From positions 1 to 63,795 of the forward strand of contig JAGWJY010000013.1 of assembly GCA_028865545.1 (NCBI GenBank): a stretch of 63,795 nt of DNA. The letters run 5' to 3'. The notes below the pieces were generated by a model that saw nothing but the letters and a program-made list of their open reading frames with translations, did no database searches and was not told the DNA's origin. Positions 29,795-40,253 of this stretch are shown here, piece by piece. The position numbers and the translations under genes are program-made. Source of the stretch: Alphaproteobacteria bacterium (GTDB lineage: Bacteria; Pseudomonadota; Alphaproteobacteria; Micropepsales; Micropepsaceae). Position 1 is the stretch's first letter; the number at the start of each line of letters is the position of its first letter.

Positions 29795-31936
29795 TTACTG
29801 AGTTGGCTGGCTTTCGCCGCCTTCGGCCTGTTGCTTTTTGCTCAGGTCTTCGCCAGTGACTTGGTCGACGACCTTCATGGAGAGGCGCACCTTGCCACGA
29901 TCGTCGAAGCCCAGGAGTTTCACCTTCACCGCTTGGCCTTCCTGCACGACGTCCGTGGTCTTTGCGACGCGTTTGGCCGCCAGTTCCGAGATGTGAACCA
30001 ATCCGTCCTTCGGCCCGAAGAAATTCACGAAGGCGCCGAAATCCATCACCTTGACGACCTTGCCGTCATAGATTTCGCCGATCTCCGGCTCGGCCACGAT
30101 CGATTTGATCCACTTCAGCGCCGCCTTGATCGACTCGCCGTCGGCGGAGGCGATCTTCACCGTGCCGTCGTCCTCGATGTTGATCTTGGCGCCCGTCTTC
30201 TCGACGATCTCGCGGATCACCTTGCCGCCCGAGCCGATTACTTCACGGATCTTGTCGGTCGGGATCTTGATGGTCTCGATGCGCGGCGCATGTTCGCCGA
30301 GCTCATTGCGGCTGTGGCTGATCGCCTTGTTCATCTCGCCGAGGATATGCAGACGGCCGCCCTTCGCCTGATCCAGCGCGACGCGCATGATCTCTTCGGT
30401 GATGCCGGCGATCTTGATGTCCATCTGCAGCGAGGTGACACCCATTTCGGTGCCCGCCACCTTGAAGTCCATGTCGCCGAGATGATCCTCGTCGCCCAGG
30501 ATGTCGGAGAGCACCGCATAACGGTCACCTTCCAGGATTAATCCCATAGCGATACCGGCGATCGGACGCGTAATCGGTACGCCCGCATCCATCAATGCCA
30601 GCGAGGTGCCGCACACCGTTGCCATCGAGGAGGAGCCGTTGGACTCCGTGATCTCAGACACGATACGCAGCGTATAAGGGAATTCTTCCTTCTTCGGCAG
30701 CATTGGGTGGACGGCGCGCCAAGCGAGTTTGCCGTGACCGATTTCGCGGCGACCGGGCCCCGACATGCGGCCCGTTTCGCCGACCGAATAGGGAGGGAAA
30801 TTGTAATGCAGCATGAAGTGCTGCTTGTAAGTGCCCTCCAGGCTGTCGACGAACTGTTCGTCTTCGCCGGTGCCAAGCGTGGCAACGACGAATGCCTGCG
30901 TTTCGCCGCGCGTGAACAGCGCCGAACCATGGGTCCGCGGCAGCACGCCGACTTCCGCTACGATCGGACGCACGGTGACCAGATCGCGACCGTCGATGCG
31001 CTTCTTGGTGTCGAGCACTGCGTTGCGCATGACATGGGCTTCGATGTCGTGCATCAGGTGGCCGAACTTGTTGTCCTCGAGCTTGCCCTCGCCGACGAAT
31101 TCCGCCGCGGCCTTCGCGCGGATTTCCTTGATACGATCGCCCCGCACGTGCTTTTCAGGGATCTGGAAGGCCACCGTGAGATCGGCGCCCACGAAAGATC
31201 TGATGCGGTCGAAGATTTCCTTGGTGTCGTCGACGGGAACGTCACGCGGCTCCTTCGCCGCCTTCTCCGCCAACCTGATGATGCCGTCGATCACAGCCTG
31301 CATCTGCTTGTGGCCGAACATCACCGCGCCGAGCATCTCGGATTCCGTAAGTTCCTGCGCTTCCGATTCCACCATCAGCACGGCGCTGGCCGTACCGGCG
31401 ACCACCAAATCAAGCTTGGAGCTCGGCATGGAATCGATTTCAGGGTTCAGCACATATTCGCCGTCGATGAAGCCGACGCGCGCCGCACCGATCGGACCCA
31501 TGAAGGGGATGCCCGAGATGGTCAGCGCCGCCGACGCGGCCACCAGGGCGACGATGTCAGGATCGTTCTCCATGTCATGGCTGAGCACGGTGACGATTAC
31601 CTGCGTCTCGTTGCGATAACCGTCGGCGAACAGCGGGCGGATGGGGCGGTCGATCAGGCGTGAGGTCAGCGTCTCACGTTCTGTGGGCCGGCCTTCACGT
31701 TTGAAATAGCCGCCTGGAATTTTGCCGGCGGCAAAGAATTTTTCCTGATAGTTGACGGTCAGAGGAAAGAAATCGATGCCTGGTTTGGGCGCGCGCGCGC
31801 CGACTGCGGTGGCCAGAACCACGGTCTCACCATAGGTGGCGAGGACGGCACCGTCTGCTTGACGGGCCACGCGGCCGGTTTCGAGCACGAGCTTGCGGCC
31901 GCCCCATTCGATTTCTTCACGTACGATCTTGAACAT
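29795..31936 (-). CDS. pnp: Polyribonucleotide nucleotidyltransferase (PNPase)
   Basis: Phosphorolytic 3'-to-5' exoribonuclease of the RNA degradosome. 713 residues. Two RNase PH domains flank a helical linker (first about 5-140, second about 310-540). A KH domain (about 555-615) carries the [15 protein letters not shown] loop, and an S1 domain (about 620-690) begins [20 protein letters not shown]. The start at MFKIVREEI is chosen because the first RNase PH strand begins there and GAAGGAAA lies upstream. Its leader folds into two hairpins, as in organisms where pnp is autoregulated. Confidence 0.97.
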   Translation of the reverse strand: MFKIVREEIEWGGRKLVLETGRVARQADGAVLATYGETVVLATAVGARAPKPGIDFFPLTVNYQEKFFAAGKIPGGYFKREGRPTERETLTSRLIDRPIRPLFADGYRNETQVIVTVLSHDMENDPDIVALVAASAALTISGIPFMGPIGAARVGFIDGEYVLNPEIDSMPSSKLDLVVAGTASAVLMVESEAQELTESEMLGAVMFGHKQMQAVIDGIIRLAEKAAKEPRDVPVDDTKEIFDRIRSFVGADLTVAFQIPEKHVRGDRIKEIRAKAAAEFVGEGKLEDNKFGHLMHDIEAHVMRNAVLDTKKRIDGRDLVTVRPIVAEVGVLPRTHGSALFTRGETQAFVVATLGTGEDEQFVDSLEGTYKQHFMLHYNFPPYSVGETGRMSGPGRREIGHGKLAWRAVHPMLPKKEEFPYTLRIVSEITESNGSSSMATVCGTSLALMDAGVPITRPIAGIAMGLILEGDRYAVLSDILGDEDHLGDMDFKVAGTEMGVTSLQMDIKIAGITEEIMRVALDQAKGGRLHILGEMNKAISHSRNELGEHAPRIETIKIPTDKIREVIGSGGKVIREIVEKTGAKINIEDDGTVKIASADGESIKAALKWIKSIVAEPEIGEIYDGKVVKVMDFGAFVNFFGPKDGLVHISELAAKRVAKTTDVVQEGQAVKVKLLGFDDRGKVRLSMKVVDQVTGEDLSKKQQAEGGESQPTQ

Positions 31937-31959
31937 TTTCGGATTCACTTTCCTTCGTT

Positions 31960-32004
31960 CCCGCAAGCCGGATTGCCGGCGGGGTTTCCTTGAGTCATCT
32001 CAAG
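31960..32004 (-). promoter_or_regulatory. Two hairpins in the pnp leader
   Basis: In the pnp 5' leader, 31989-32004 forms a perfect 6-bp stem with a 4-base loop. Bases 31967-31980 form a 5-bp GC stem extended by a bulged outer CCC/GGG pairing. In E. coli the pnp leader hairpin is cut by RNase III and then used by PNPase for autocontrol; the placement here is analogous, but the sequence is not shown to be homologous. Confidence 0.45.
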
Positions 32005-32075
32005 AATAGATGTGCACGCGCCCGCGGACCATCCGCAGACACGCGCGAATTGCGACAAGCGGTTGGAACGCGCTT

Positions 32076-32345
32076 TCAGCGCCGCAGTCCCAGCCTGCTG
32101 ATGAGCGCCTCGTAGCGCTTTTCGTCGGAGGCTTTGATGTAGTCGAGCAGACGCCGGCGCTGCGACACCATCTTGATGAGGCCGCGGCGCGAGTGATTGT
32201 CTTTGGCGTGCGTCTTGAAGTGCTCGGTCAGGTTGGTGATGCGCTCGGAGAGCACGGCCACCTGAACTTCGGGTGAGCCGGTATCGCCCGGCTTCGTGGC
32301 GTATTCACTGATTACTTCCAGCTTACGTTCGTTCGTTATCGACAT
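32076..32345 (-). CDS. rpsO: 30S ribosomal protein S15
   Basis: Primary 16S rRNA-binding protein of the central domain of the small subunit. 89 residues, exact family length. Conserved segments visible are [37 protein letters not shown] and the C-terminal [13 protein letters not shown]. It starts 7 bases after truB ends and precedes pnp, the usual gene order. Confidence 0.98.
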   Translation of the reverse strand: MSITNERKLEVISEYATKPGDTGSPEVQVAVLSERITNLTEHFKTHAKDNHSRRGLIKMVSQRRRLLDYIKASDEKRYEALISRLGLRR

Positions 32346-32351
32346 GTACGG

Positions 32352-33305
32352 TCATCCAGTTCCAAAGTTGAAAACACGAAACGGTCTCAACTCGCCGGCT
32401 TCGAAAGCAACCAGTGCAACCGGTTCGCCTTCGCCCGTCGAGCAGAAGACCGTGAGCCCCTGAAGATCGTCGCTGGAAGAAGCGAAATCCGCGATCCGGG
32501 CGAACTGCACCGCTCGGATCAGAATCGGATTGCCGCTGCGTAGGCGAACCGCATCCGGGCCCGTAACGGCCAGCGCCGGGATGCCGTCCAGCGCGGTCGA
32601 AATAGGCCTCAAGTGCTCAAAAGCGGCGGGACTATGCATAAAACCCTTCAGGGTTTCCAGCCCAATTGCGTCCTCGACCGAAAAGGCGCCCACCCGGGTG
32701 CGGCGCAGAGCCGAGACATGGCCCAGGCAACCCAGCGCCTGGCCGAGGTCGCGAACCCAGGCCCTGACGTAAGTCCCTTTGCTGCAACGTATTTCGAACT
32801 CGGCATGGTCCAAATCCGGTTGAGCCAAGAGGCTCGCCGATTTGATGAACACTGTTCGGGGTTCAAGGACTACCATCTCCCCTTCCCGCGCCAAGTCATA
32901 AGCCCGCTCGCCCTCGACCTTGATAGCCGAGTAGGAGGGGGGGATTTGCCGGATCGGCCCGACGAAGCGCGGCAGGGCCTGCTCGATCTCCGCCCGGGAC
33001 GGGCGATTGTCCGAGGTGCCGGTGATGGCACCTTCGGTGTCGTCGGAATCGCGCGCCTCTCCCCAATGCGCGGTGAAGCGGTAGGTCTTCTCCGCGTCCA
33101 TGGCGTATGGCACCGTCTTTGTCGCCTCGCCCAATGCCACAGCAAGCACGCCCGTCGCCATCGGGTCCAGGGTTCCGGCATGCCCCGCCTTCTGCGCATC
33201 AAACACACGTTTGACGATAGCGACCGCTTGCGTAGAGGTGACGCCTTGCGGCTTGTCCAAGATTACCCAGCCATGAACCGGCGAGCCCTTCTTCTTACGG
33301 CCCAT
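32352..33305 (-). CDS. truB: tRNA pseudouridine(55) synthase TruB
   Basis: Makes pseudouridine at position 55 of the tRNA T-loop. 317 residues. The catalytic Asp lies in the GHAGTLDPMATGVL motif near residue 42, followed by the YRFTAHWGEARDSDD segment. Residues 240-317 form the C-terminal extension. The start overlaps the rbfA end by 11 bases. The N-terminus has the usual GWVILDKPQGVTST. Confidence 0.97.
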   Translation of the reverse strand: MGRKKKGSPVHGWVILDKPQGVTSTQAVAIVKRVFDAQKAGHAGTLDPMATGVLAVALGEATKTVPYAMDAEKTYRFTAHWGEARDSDDTEGAITGTSDNRPSRAEIEQALPRFVGPIRQIPPSYSAIKVEGERAYDLAREGEMVVLEPRTVFIKSASLLAQPDLDHAEFEIRCSKGTYVRAWVRDLGQALGCLGHVSALRRTRVGAFSVEDAIGLETLKGFMHSPAAFEHLRPISTALDGIPALAVTGPDAVRLRSGNPILIRAVQFARIADFASSSDDLQGLTVFCSTGEGEPVALVAFEAGELRPFRVFNFGTG

Positions 33306-33711
33306 CTTCCTCGGTCTTCTTCAGGTCGCGCTGCACGCGCGAGGACTTCAGGATAGTCTCGATCTTCTCCGCCTCGGCGAACGATTTGTCTTCCACGAAA
33401 CGCAGCTCGGGCGTGAACTTGATCGCGATCATATGGCCCATCTGACCGCGCAGATAAGCTTTGTTGCGATTCAACGCCGCGATGATTTTGTCGGCGTTCT
33501 TGCCGCCGAGCGGTTCGCAGAAGACGGTGGCGTAGCGCATGTCGCCGGACGGCTGTACCTGCGTGATGGTGACCGACACGCCAACCAGGTCTGGATCGCG
33601 CACGTCGCCGCGCAACAGAACCTCGGACAAGGCGTGGCGCAGCAATTCGCCGACGCGCAATTGGCGTTGTGACGGGCCAAGATTCGAAGGACGGGGGCGG
33701 TTGCGGGGCAT
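33295..33711 (-). CDS. rbfA: Ribosome-binding factor A
   Basis: Cold-shock and 16S maturation factor acting on the 30S subunit. 138 residues from the chosen start MPRNRPRPSN. The KH-type fold is marked by RQLRVGELLRHALSEVL, DPDLVGVSVTITQVQPSGDMRYATVF and TPELRFVEDKSFAEAEKIE. Earlier in-frame ATGs at 33750 and 33732 would run through a hairpin and add residues unlike the family. The gene overlaps truB. Confidence 0.95.
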   Translation of the reverse strand: MPRNRPRPSNLGPSQRQLRVGELLRHALSEVLLRGDVRDPDLVGVSVTITQVQPSGDMRYATVFCEPLGGKNADKIIAALNRNKAYLRGQMGHMIAIKFTPELRFVEDKSFAEAEKIETILKSSRVQRDLKKTEEDGP

Positions 33712-33725
33712 TGGATTGTTCCATC

Positions 33726-33792
33726 CCCTCATGCGGCGAAGATTCGGCATGAGGGAAATTGCCGAGGCCCCATCCTCCGCTTCCGGAGGATG
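33726..33792 (-). repeat. Two perfect hairpins between infB and rbfA
   Basis: Within the 100-base gap after infB are two inverted repeats. Bases 33771-33779/33784-33792 form a 9-bp stem with a 4-base loop. Bases 33726-33734/33747-33755 form a 9-bp stem with a 12-base loop. Neither is followed by a T-run on the minus strand, so they look like processing, stability or translational-control structures rather than terminators. The second stem holds GAGGGG, about 15 bases before the rbfA start. Confidence 0.6.
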
Positions 33793-33810
33793 AAGAGCCG
33801 CGATGTGCGC

Positions 33811-36381
33811 CTAAAGCGCGCGCTGGATGGTTTCGACCTCGAAGGCTTCGATCACGTCGCCTTTCTGCATGTCCTGATAATTCGCGAAGGCCATGCCGCA
33901 TTCCTGGCCGATCTGCACTTCGCGTACTTCGTCTTTGAAGCGCTTCAAGGTGGACAGCTCGCCTTCGTGGATCACCACATGGTCGCGGATCAGACGCACC
34001 TTGGCACCGCGGCGCACCACGCCTTCGGTGACGCGGCAGCCGGCGACCTTGCCGACCTTGGAGATGGTGAACACTTCCAGGATTTCGGCATTGCCCAAGA
34101 ACTTCTCGCGCGTCTCCGGGGCCAGCATGCCCGATAGCGCCGCTTTCACGTCGTCTACGACATTGTAGATGATGTTGTAGTAGCGGATTTCTACACCGTC
34201 GCGCTTAGCGCGTTCGCGCGCCTGTTTGTCGGCACGGACATTGAAGCCGATAATCGCCGCGCCGGACGCGTGCGCCAGGATCACGTCGCTTTCGGTGATG
34301 CCGCCGACGCCCGACTGCAGCACCTGTGCGGCCACTTCATCGGTACCGAGCTTGGCCAACGCGCCCTGGATGGCTTCCGCCGAACCCTGCACGTCGGCCT
34401 TGATAACGAGGGGAAGCAGGCGCTTCTCGCCGGCGGCGCGCGTTTTCAACAGTTGGTCGAGCGTCAGGCGCGACGTGGTCGCCTGGCGCGCTTCGCGGCG
34501 CTTGCGGGCACGGTATTCGGTGACCTCGCGGGCGCGCGCGTCAGAATCCACGACTACGAATTCGTCGCCGGCTTCGGGTGCGCCTGACAGGCCGAGCACT
34601 TCCACCGGCGTCGCCGGCCCAGCGCTCTGCACCGTTTCGCCCCGATCATTCTGCAGCAGGCGGACACGACCCCATTCGGAACCCGCCACCACAATGTCGC
34701 CGACTTTCAGCGTACCGCGTTGAACCAGCGCGGTCGCCACGGGGCCACGGCCGCGGTCGAGCTTGGCTTCGATGATGGCGCCTTCGGCGCTGCGGTCGGG
34801 GTTGGCCTTGAGATCGAGCACTTCGGCCTGGAGCAGGATCATCTCCTCCAACTTGTCGAGATTGGTACCCTTCTTGGCGGAGACCTCGATGGCGATGGTT
34901 TCGCCACCCAGATCTTCCACCTGGATTTCGTGCTGCAGGAGTTCGGTCTTCACCCGCATCGGATCGGCGTCGCCTTTGTCGATCTTGTTAATCGCGACAA
35001 TGATCGGCACATGCGCCGCCTTGGCGTGGGCGATCGCTTCCACCGTCTGGGGCATAACGCCGTCATCGGCGGCCACAACCAACACGACGAGATCGGTCAC
35101 CTTGGCGCCGCGCGCGCGCATGGCCGTGAAGGCGGCGTGGCCCGGCGTGTCGAGGAAGGTGATCCGTTGGCCGCCGTGCAGCTGCACTTGGTAGGCGCCG
35201 ATATGCTGGGTGATGCCACCTGCTTCGCCTGCCACCACGTCGGTCTTGCGCAGCGCGTCGAGCAGCGAAGTCTTGCCGTGATCGACATGGCCCATGACCG
35301 TAACGACGGGCGGCCGTGCCTTCAGATTGGTGTCGTCGTCGGACGCACCTTTCAGGCCCTCCAGCACGTCGGATTCGGCGACACGCTTGACAGTGTGTCC
35401 GTACTCGGCGGCAACGAGTTCGGCTGTGTCGGCGTCGATCACGTCGTTCACCGTCGCCATCATGCCATTCTTCATAAGCACTTTGATGACGTCGACCGAG
35501 CGGCGCGCCATGCGATTGGCAAGCTCCGCCACCGTGATGGTTTCCGGAATAGTGACTTCGCGCGGACCAGCTGGACCAGCAGGCTGCGCCTGCGCGCCTT
35601 TGTTTACGCGCTGCAGATGACGGCGGTAGGAGGCGACCGACCGCATGCGTTCGTCGTCGCCGGATAGCGCCTTGGTGACGGTAAGCTTGCCGCGCCGGCG
35701 ATTGTCCTCGCCTTTCTTCGGTGCAGCCGGGGTTTTGGCAGGCGCCTTCGCGCCTTTCTTGCTGACAGTCTCTTCTTCTTCTTCGGCGATCAGACGGCCA
35801 CGGCGGGGTGCCTCGGCTGGCGCCTTGGCGGCGACGGTACCGGCGGGCTCATCCTTCTTTTCCAGACGGCGCGAGGCTTCTTCTTCCGCGTGTTTGCGCG
35901 CCAGCTCGTCGGCGGCCTTGCGGGCATCTTCTTCGGCTTTGCGCTTGGCGGCCGCGGCGCGCTCCGTCTTGAGCCGCGAATCCTCTTCTGCGCGCCGTTT
36001 AGCATCTTCTTCCGCGCGCTTGCGGGCTTCTTCCTCATGCACGCGGGCGTCGGCAAGCGCAGCACCGCGGCGGGCCTTCTCTTCATCCGTCAACTGACGC
36101 AGCACCACGCCGGGACGCGACGACGCTGAGCTCGAAGCAACGACAGGCTCGGCCGACGGAGCGGCTGGCACGGCTTTAGCCGGCGCGTCCTTGGGAGTGT
36201 GAACCTTGTCGGCGGGCTTGCCGGGCTCGAGGCGTGTACGCTTCTTCTCGACCACAACCGCTTTGGTCCTGCCATGGCTGAAGCTCTGCTTGACGGTCGA
36301 GGTTTCCGTCTTCTTCAGCGACAGCGTCTTGGACGGGGCGGAGCCCGGACGGCGCGTGGATGTGTCGTTTGTATCGCTCAT
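33811..36381 (-). CDS. infB: Translation initiation factor IF-2
   Basis: GTPase that brings initiator tRNA to the 30S subunit. 856 residues. The N-terminal 270 residues are low-complexity, Lys/Ala/Glu-rich with many [10 protein letters not shown]-type repeats forming a long charged helix. The IF2_N motif ([25 protein letters not shown]) follows. The GTPase domain begins [17 protein letters not shown] near residue 353 and contains DTPGHAAF and NKIDK. Domains II to IV follow to the end. It starts inside the ylxR stop (ATGA overlap). Confidence 0.98.
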   Translation of the reverse strand: MSDTNDTSTRRPGSAPSKTLSLKKTETSTVKQSFSHGRTKAVVVEKKRTRLEPGKPADKVHTPKDAPAKAVPAAPSAEPVVASSSASSRPGVVLRQLTDEEKARRGAALADARVHEEEARKRAEEDAKRRAEEDSRLKTERAAAAKRKAEEDARKAADELARKHAEEEASRRLEKKDEPAGTVAAKAPAEAPRRGRLIAEEEEETVSKKGAKAPAKTPAAPKKGEDNRRRGKLTVTKALSGDDERMRSVASYRRHLQRVNKGAQAQPAGPAGPREVTIPETITVAELANRMARRSVDVIKVLMKNGMMATVNDVIDADTAELVAAEYGHTVKRVAESDVLEGLKGASDDDTNLKARPPVVTVMGHVDHGKTSLLDALRKTDVVAGEAGGITQHIGAYQVQLHGGQRITFLDTPGHAAFTAMRARGAKVTDLVVLVVAADDGVMPQTVEAIAHAKAAHVPIIVAINKIDKGDADPMRVKTELLQHEIQVEDLGGETIAIEVSAKKGTNLDKLEEMILLQAEVLDLKANPDRSAEGAIIEAKLDRGRGPVATALVQRGTLKVGDIVVAGSEWGRVRLLQNDRGETVQSAGPATPVEVLGLSGAPEAGDEFVVVDSDARAREVTEYRARKRREARQATTSRLTLDQLLKTRAAGEKRLLPLVIKADVQGSAEAIQGALAKLGTDEVAAQVLQSGVGGITESDVILAHASGAAIIGFNVRADKQARERAKRDGVEIRYYNIIYNVVDDVKAALSGMLAPETREKFLGNAEILEVFTISKVGKVAGCRVTEGVVRRGAKVRLIRDHVVIHEGELSTLKRFKDEVREVQIGQECGMAFANYQDMQKGDVIEAFEVETIQRAL

Positions 36382-37037
36382 ACGTCTCTTTCGTTGCGGG
36401 CAGGGCTCAAACCCAGCGTTCCCGCCGGTCGCGCGCGGAACCCCGCAAGCCTTGCTGAGTCAAAGATCAGCCGTTCCGCCAAAGGGCCGCGCTTGACGGC
36501 GGCATGTATCACATTCTCGCGCCCCAGCGCCAAGCTCAATTCGGCGCGCGAAAGACAATCTATTGTTTCAATACGCAAACCGCGCGACACGGCAGCCGCC
36601 GCGAGCTTTCGCCGCCCGTCTTCGGCCCCTTCGCTGGCTTCCACCAGCGCACGTGGAGGCACCTTCTCGCCGAGCCCGCGCAAGACATTATCGAAGCCGA
36701 GCACCAGAAGCGCTGCCCGGCGCGCAAGCCCCAGATCAGACTGCATATGCTGGACGAGCAGTTTTTCCACCAGGGCCACAAGATCGGGCGCCGTTTTGAC
36801 AGACGCTTTCGCCGCTTTGGCGAACGCGTTCTTGGCAACGGCCTGCGCAAGAACGGCGCACTCCGCCGTAACCCAGATGCCGCGGCCAGGAAGCTTGGCC
36901 GCTATGTCAGGAACCACGTTGCCCTCTGGCCCGATGACGAAGCGGACGAGCTTTTCTTCCGGACGTACCTCGCCCGTCACGATGCAACGCCGTTCGCGCA
37001 TCGTCATTTCGTCCTCTTTCGTCGCCAGTGCCGTCAC
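36378..37037 (-). CDS. YlxR/L7Ae fusion RNA-binding protein (DUF448)
   Basis: A 219-residue protein between nusA and infB. The N-terminal DUF448/YlxR domain (about 11-85) shows RRCIVTGE and [17 protein letters not shown]. The C-terminal half (about 95-200) resembles ribosomal protein L7Ae ([18 protein letters not shown]). Alphaproteobacteria often carry these two as one protein. A GTG at 37037 overlaps the nusA stop, with GGAGG upstream; an ATG at 37007 with GAGG upstream is equally possible. Its role in the nusA operon is presumably RNA binding. Confidence 0.88.
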   Translation of the reverse strand: MTALATKEDEMTMRERRCIVTGEVRPEEKLVRFVIGPEGNVVPDIAAKLPGRGIWVTAECAVLAQAVAKNAFAKAAKASVKTAPDLVALVEKLLVQHMQSDLGLARRAALLVLGFDNVLRGLGEKVPPRALVEASEGAEDGRRKLAAAAVSRGLRIETIDCLSRAELSLALGRENVIHAAVKRGPLAERLIFDSARLAGFRARPAGTLGLSPARNERDV

Positions 37038-38662
37038 GCGGCGCCTTCCTCCGTCGTTCCGTCAGTGTCGCCGGTTTCCTCGGCGGTTTCTTCTGCCGGC
37101 TCCTCGGGCAGTTCTTCAATCCAGCCCGCCTTGACGCGCGCTTTCATGATGATGACGTTTGCATCCTCGGCCGTCAGGTCGAAGTCCTCGAGCGCGCCCT
37201 TGATCCGCACGCGCTCCTTGTCCTTGCCGGTTTCGTAGTAGCCGATGAGGTCATCTGTGGCACAGCCTGCCAGATCTTCCAGGGTCTTTACCTCGGCTTC
37301 GCCCAGCGCCACAGCCATCGCCGGCGTGACGCCGTCCACCTCCAGCACCGAATCCTCCACGCCTAGCGCACGACGCTTGTCATCCATTTCCTTATTGCGG
37401 GCTTCAATGAACTCCAGGGCACGATTCTGCAGCTCTTCTGCGGTCTCGTCGTCGAAACCTTCCACAGATGCCAATTCGCTCAGTGGCACATAGGCCACGT
37501 CCTCGATCTCGGCGAAACCTTCGGAAGCCAGCAGCTGCGCGACCATCTCGTCAACGTCGAGAGATTCCATGAAGCACTTGGTGCGTTCGGCGAATTCCTT
37601 CTGCCGGCGTTCGGATTCCTCGGCTTCCGTCATGATGTCGATTTGCCAGCCTGTAAGCTGCGACGCCAAACGCACATTCTGGCCGCGCCGCCCGATGGCC
37701 AGCGACAGCTGCTCGTCGGGCACGACCACTTCGACACGATGGGTATCTTCATCGAGTACAACCTTCGACACTTCGGCTGGTGCCAGGGCGTTAACGATGA
37801 AGGTCGCTGCTTCCGGCGACCACGGAATGATGTCGATGCGTTCGCCCTGCAGCTCTTGCACCACGGCCTGTACACGCACGCCGCGCATACCGACGCAGGC
37901 ACCCACCGGATCAATCGAAGAATCCTTGGAGATCACGGCGATCTTGGCACGGGAGCCAGGATCGCGCGCCACGGCGCGGATCTCGATGATGCCGTCATAG
38001 ATTTCCGGCACTTCCTGCGCGAACAGGCGGACCATAAACTGCGGATGGGAGCGCGACAGGAATATCTGCGGTCCCCGAGCCTCACGGCGCACATCGTAAA
38101 TATAGGCGCGGATACGGTCGCCGGTGCGGAAATTCTCGCGCGGGATCATCTCGTCGCGGCGCACGACGCCTTCGGCGCGGCCCAGGTCGACGACGACGGA
38201 ACCGAATTCCGAGCGCTTGACGATGCCGTGGACGATCTCACCGATCCGGTCCTTGTATTCCTCGTACTGGCGCTCGCGCTCGGCGTCGCGCACCTTCTGC
38301 ACGATCACCTGTTTGGCGTTCTGCGCGTTGATGCGGTTGAAATCGACCGGCGGCAAGGTCTCGGCGATGATGTCGCCGACCTGTGCCGCGGGATTGCGGG
38401 CGCGGGCGTCTTCCAGCGAGATCTCGATCTTGTTGTTGTCGACCTGCTCGACGACATTCAGATAGCGCGAAACATGGGTTTCGCCGGTCTTGGGGTCGAT
38501 CTCGACCTTGATCTCGTTCTCGCTGCCGTAATGGGCTTTCGCGGCACGCTGCATCGCCTCTTCCATCGCGGCGAGCACGACGGCCTTGTCGATCGACTTG
38601 TCGCGGGCAACCGCATCGGCAATCTGCAGAAGTTCTGTTCTGTTTGCGGCAATCGCTGCCAT
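37034..38662 (-). CDS. nusA: Transcription termination/antitermination protein NusA
   Basis: RNA polymerase-binding factor controlling pausing, termination and rRNA antitermination. 542 residues. In order: N-terminal polymerase-binding domain (about 1-130), S1 domain (begins [21 protein letters not shown]), two KH domains ([53 protein letters not shown]) and two acidic C-terminal helix-hairpin-helix repeats (about 370-510). The tail is a run of Glu, Thr and Ala. It begins 13 bases after rimP. Confidence 0.97.
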   Translation of the reverse strand: MAAIAANRTELLQIADAVARDKSIDKAVVLAAMEEAMQRAAKAHYGSENEIKVEIDPKTGETHVSRYLNVVEQVDNNKIEISLEDARARNPAAQVGDIIAETLPPVDFNRINAQNAKQVIVQKVRDAERERQYEEYKDRIGEIVHGIVKRSEFGSVVVDLGRAEGVVRRDEMIPRENFRTGDRIRAYIYDVRREARGPQIFLSRSHPQFMVRLFAQEVPEIYDGIIEIRAVARDPGSRAKIAVISKDSSIDPVGACVGMRGVRVQAVVQELQGERIDIIPWSPEAATFIVNALAPAEVSKVVLDEDTHRVEVVVPDEQLSLAIGRRGQNVRLASQLTGWQIDIMTEAEESERRQKEFAERTKCFMESLDVDEMVAQLLASEGFAEIEDVAYVPLSELASVEGFDDETAEELQNRALEFIEARNKEMDDKRRALGVEDSVLEVDGVTPAMAVALGEAEVKTLEDLAGCATDDLIGYYETGKDKERVRIKGALEDFDLTAEDANVIIMKARVKAGWIEELPEEPAEETAEETGDTDGTTEEGAA

Positions 38663-38675
38663 GTCACTCTAGCTC

Positions 38676-39164
38676 CTATTGCGCCGTGTGTTTGCGCGAT
38701 TTCAAATCTTCTTCGATAAGTTTGTCCGTCAGCACCAGCTTGGCTTCCGCCACAGCACGGAACGGAAGTTTGAGACGCTGGCCTCCCGCCTCCACCACGA
38801 CGTCGTTGCCGTCCAGGCCCAAGAGCGTGCCGCGGAAGCGTTTGCGTCCGTCGATGGGCGCCACGGTTTCCAGTTTGGCCTCGTGCCCCGACCAGCGGAC
38901 AAAATCGGTGAGCCGCGTCAGCGGCCGGTCAATGCCTGGCGACGAGACTTCCAGCTCGTAGTCGCCCTCGATCGGATCGTCCTGCTCCAGGAATTCCGCA
39001 AGGGCGTGGCTGAGCGCGGCGCAGTCGTCCACGTTCATCGTGCCGTCCTCGCGTTCCGCCATCACCTGCAGGGTCTTGCGCTTGCCGCCCATCAGGCGAA
39101 GACGCACGAGCCTGTATCCCGCGGCCTCCACGACCGGGGCGAGAATCGGCTCGAGCTGCGACAT
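38676..39164 (-). CDS. rimP: Ribosome maturation factor RimP
   Basis: Assists 30S subunit assembly. 162 residues from the start MSQLEPILAPV. The N-terminal domain has AAGYRLVRLRLMGGKRKTL and the conserved NVDDCAALSHAL. The EVSSPGIDRPL motif marks the family, followed by the C-terminal Sm-like domain (about 85-160). It is the first gene of the nusA-infB-pnp unit and has a structured leader with three hairpins. Confidence 0.95.
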   Translation of the reverse strand: MSQLEPILAPVVEAAGYRLVRLRLMGGKRKTLQVMAEREDGTMNVDDCAALSHALAEFLEQDDPIEGDYELEVSSPGIDRPLTRLTDFVRWSGHEAKLETVAPIDGRKRFRGTLLGLDGNDVVVEAGGQRLKLPFRAVAEAKLVLTDKLIEEDLKSRKHTAQ

Positions 39165-39200
39165 TACAGTCAGAATGGCATGTTTCCTTACATTCCGGAT

Positions 39201-39281
39201 CGCCGAGACAAGCTCGGCGACAGGCAAAACCCTTTCCCCGCGGCGGTCTCCTTAGACCGCCACACAACAGCATTCTGTTGT
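39201..39281 (-). promoter_or_regulatory. Three consecutive hairpins in the rimP-nusA operon leader
   Basis: Three perfect inverted repeats stand in a row in the untranslated leader. They are 39264-39270/39275-39281 (7 bp, 4-base loop), 39242-39249/39254-39261 (8 bp, 4-base loop) and 39201-39207/39213-39219 (7 bp, 5-base loop). None has a following T-run on the minus strand. Together they fill most of the leader between the candidate promoter and rimP. Autogenous control by NusA or a ribosomal-assembly factor is possible but unproven. Confidence 0.6.
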
Positions 39282-39295
39282 CTGGGATGGGCGCT

Positions 39296-39324
39296 TATGT
39301 ACGCCGACAAAGGCAAAATGGCAA
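39296..39324 (-). promoter_or_regulatory. Candidate promoter of the rimP-nusA-infB-pnp operon
   Basis: On the minus strand, TTGCCA (39324-39319) and TACATA (39301-39296) are separated by 17 bases. The -35 matches the consensus at five of six positions; the -10 is weak. It lies 10 bases beyond the stop of the preceding small gene and directly before the hairpin leader. Confidence 0.4.
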
Positions 39325-39333
39325 GCGATGGCC

Positions 39334-39546
39334 CTAATTCTTGGGTTTTGCGATCACGTCTACTGTGACTTCGCTGGGCGCAGCCTTTTCCGGTTGCGGT
39401 TTGCTCTTGTCGAACATCGTGGCAAAGGGCGTATGCCAGAACATCATCCAGATCAGCGCCACAAAAAATACCAGCGCGACAAAAACAGTGCCGATGTCGC
39501 CCAGCGGGGGCATGCGGAATTTTTCTTTTTCGTCGTCCTCATCCAT
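39334..39546 (-). CDS. Small single-helix membrane protein
   Basis: A 70-residue protein with an acidic, charged N-terminus (MDEDDEKEKF), one hydrophobic helix (about 18-40, VFVALVFFVALIWMMFW) and a Lys/Pro/Val tail. It starts 2 bases after the trmB stop with AGGA immediately upstream, so it is coupled to trmB. Function unknown. Confidence 0.65.
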   Translation of the reverse strand: MDEDDEKEKFRMPPLGDIGTVFVALVFFVALIWMMFWHTPFATMFDKSKPQPEKAAPSEVTVDVIAKPKN

Positions 39547-39548
39547 TC

Positions 39549-40253
39549 CTACATATTACCCCTTCGCACAAAGGACAGGTAGGCCGGAGGGCCGTGCAGC
39601 GCCTTGGCCTCATAACGGGTCTGTGGCCAACCTTCGGGACGGATTTTCCAATCTACAGAACGGCTTGCCGTCCAGGCAAAGCCTGGATGCGCCACCCCTC
39701 GCTCCAAGGCCCAGTCGACATAGCCGGCGTCGTCACTGGCGATGCGCAGCTCGGCACCCGGTACCATGACCCGGGCCAGAATATCCAGCAGTCCCATCTG
39801 CACGAAACGGCGCTTATGATGGCGGGTCTTGGGCCAGGGATCGGGAAACAGGATGAAAACCCGACCGAGGCAGGCGTCTGGCAAAGCCTCAAGGATGTCA
39901 CGGGCATCGCCTTCGTGGATGCGGATGTTCGAGACCTCTGCGCCTTCGAGCTTCGACAGCAGCTTGGCCACGCCCGCTTCGTAAGGCTCGGCGCCGATCT
40001 GACCCACCCTGGGATAGGCGCGTGCCTGCTCAATCAGGTGCTCACCGCCGCCGAACCCCACTTCCAGCCAGACGTCGTCGACAGCGGTAGCAAAATAGGT
40101 CCGTGGATCGCGGCCCGGTTCAAGCGGCAGCGTAAGCTGCGGCAGCAGACTGCGCCGCAGCTCTTCCTTATGCGGAGAGAGTTTAGGCCCCTTGCGCCGT
40201 CCGTAAAGCAGACGGCGCCGACGGCCCGGATCAGAAGGCGCGCTTGAGACCAT
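39549..40253 (-). CDS. trmB: tRNA (guanine-N7-)-methyltransferase
   Basis: Methylates G46 in the tRNA variable loop using SAM. 234 residues from the start [10 protein letters not shown]. The SAM-binding motif is [12 protein letters not shown], followed by [14 protein letters not shown] and the substrate motif [18 protein letters not shown], diagnostic for TrmB. The start overlaps the end of metK by 23 bases, so SAM synthesis and a SAM user are translationally linked. Confidence 0.95.
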   Translation of the reverse strand: MVSSAPSDPGRRRRLLYGRRKGPKLSPHKEELRRSLLPQLTLPLEPGRDPRTYFATAVDDVWLEVGFGGGEHLIEQARAYPRVGQIGAEPYEAGVAKLLSKLEGAEVSNIRIHEGDARDILEALPDACLGRVFILFPDPWPKTRHHKRRFVQMGLLDILARVMVPGAELRIASDDAGYVDWALERGVAHPGFAWTASRSVDWKIRPEGWPQTRYEAKALHGPPAYLSFVRRGNM

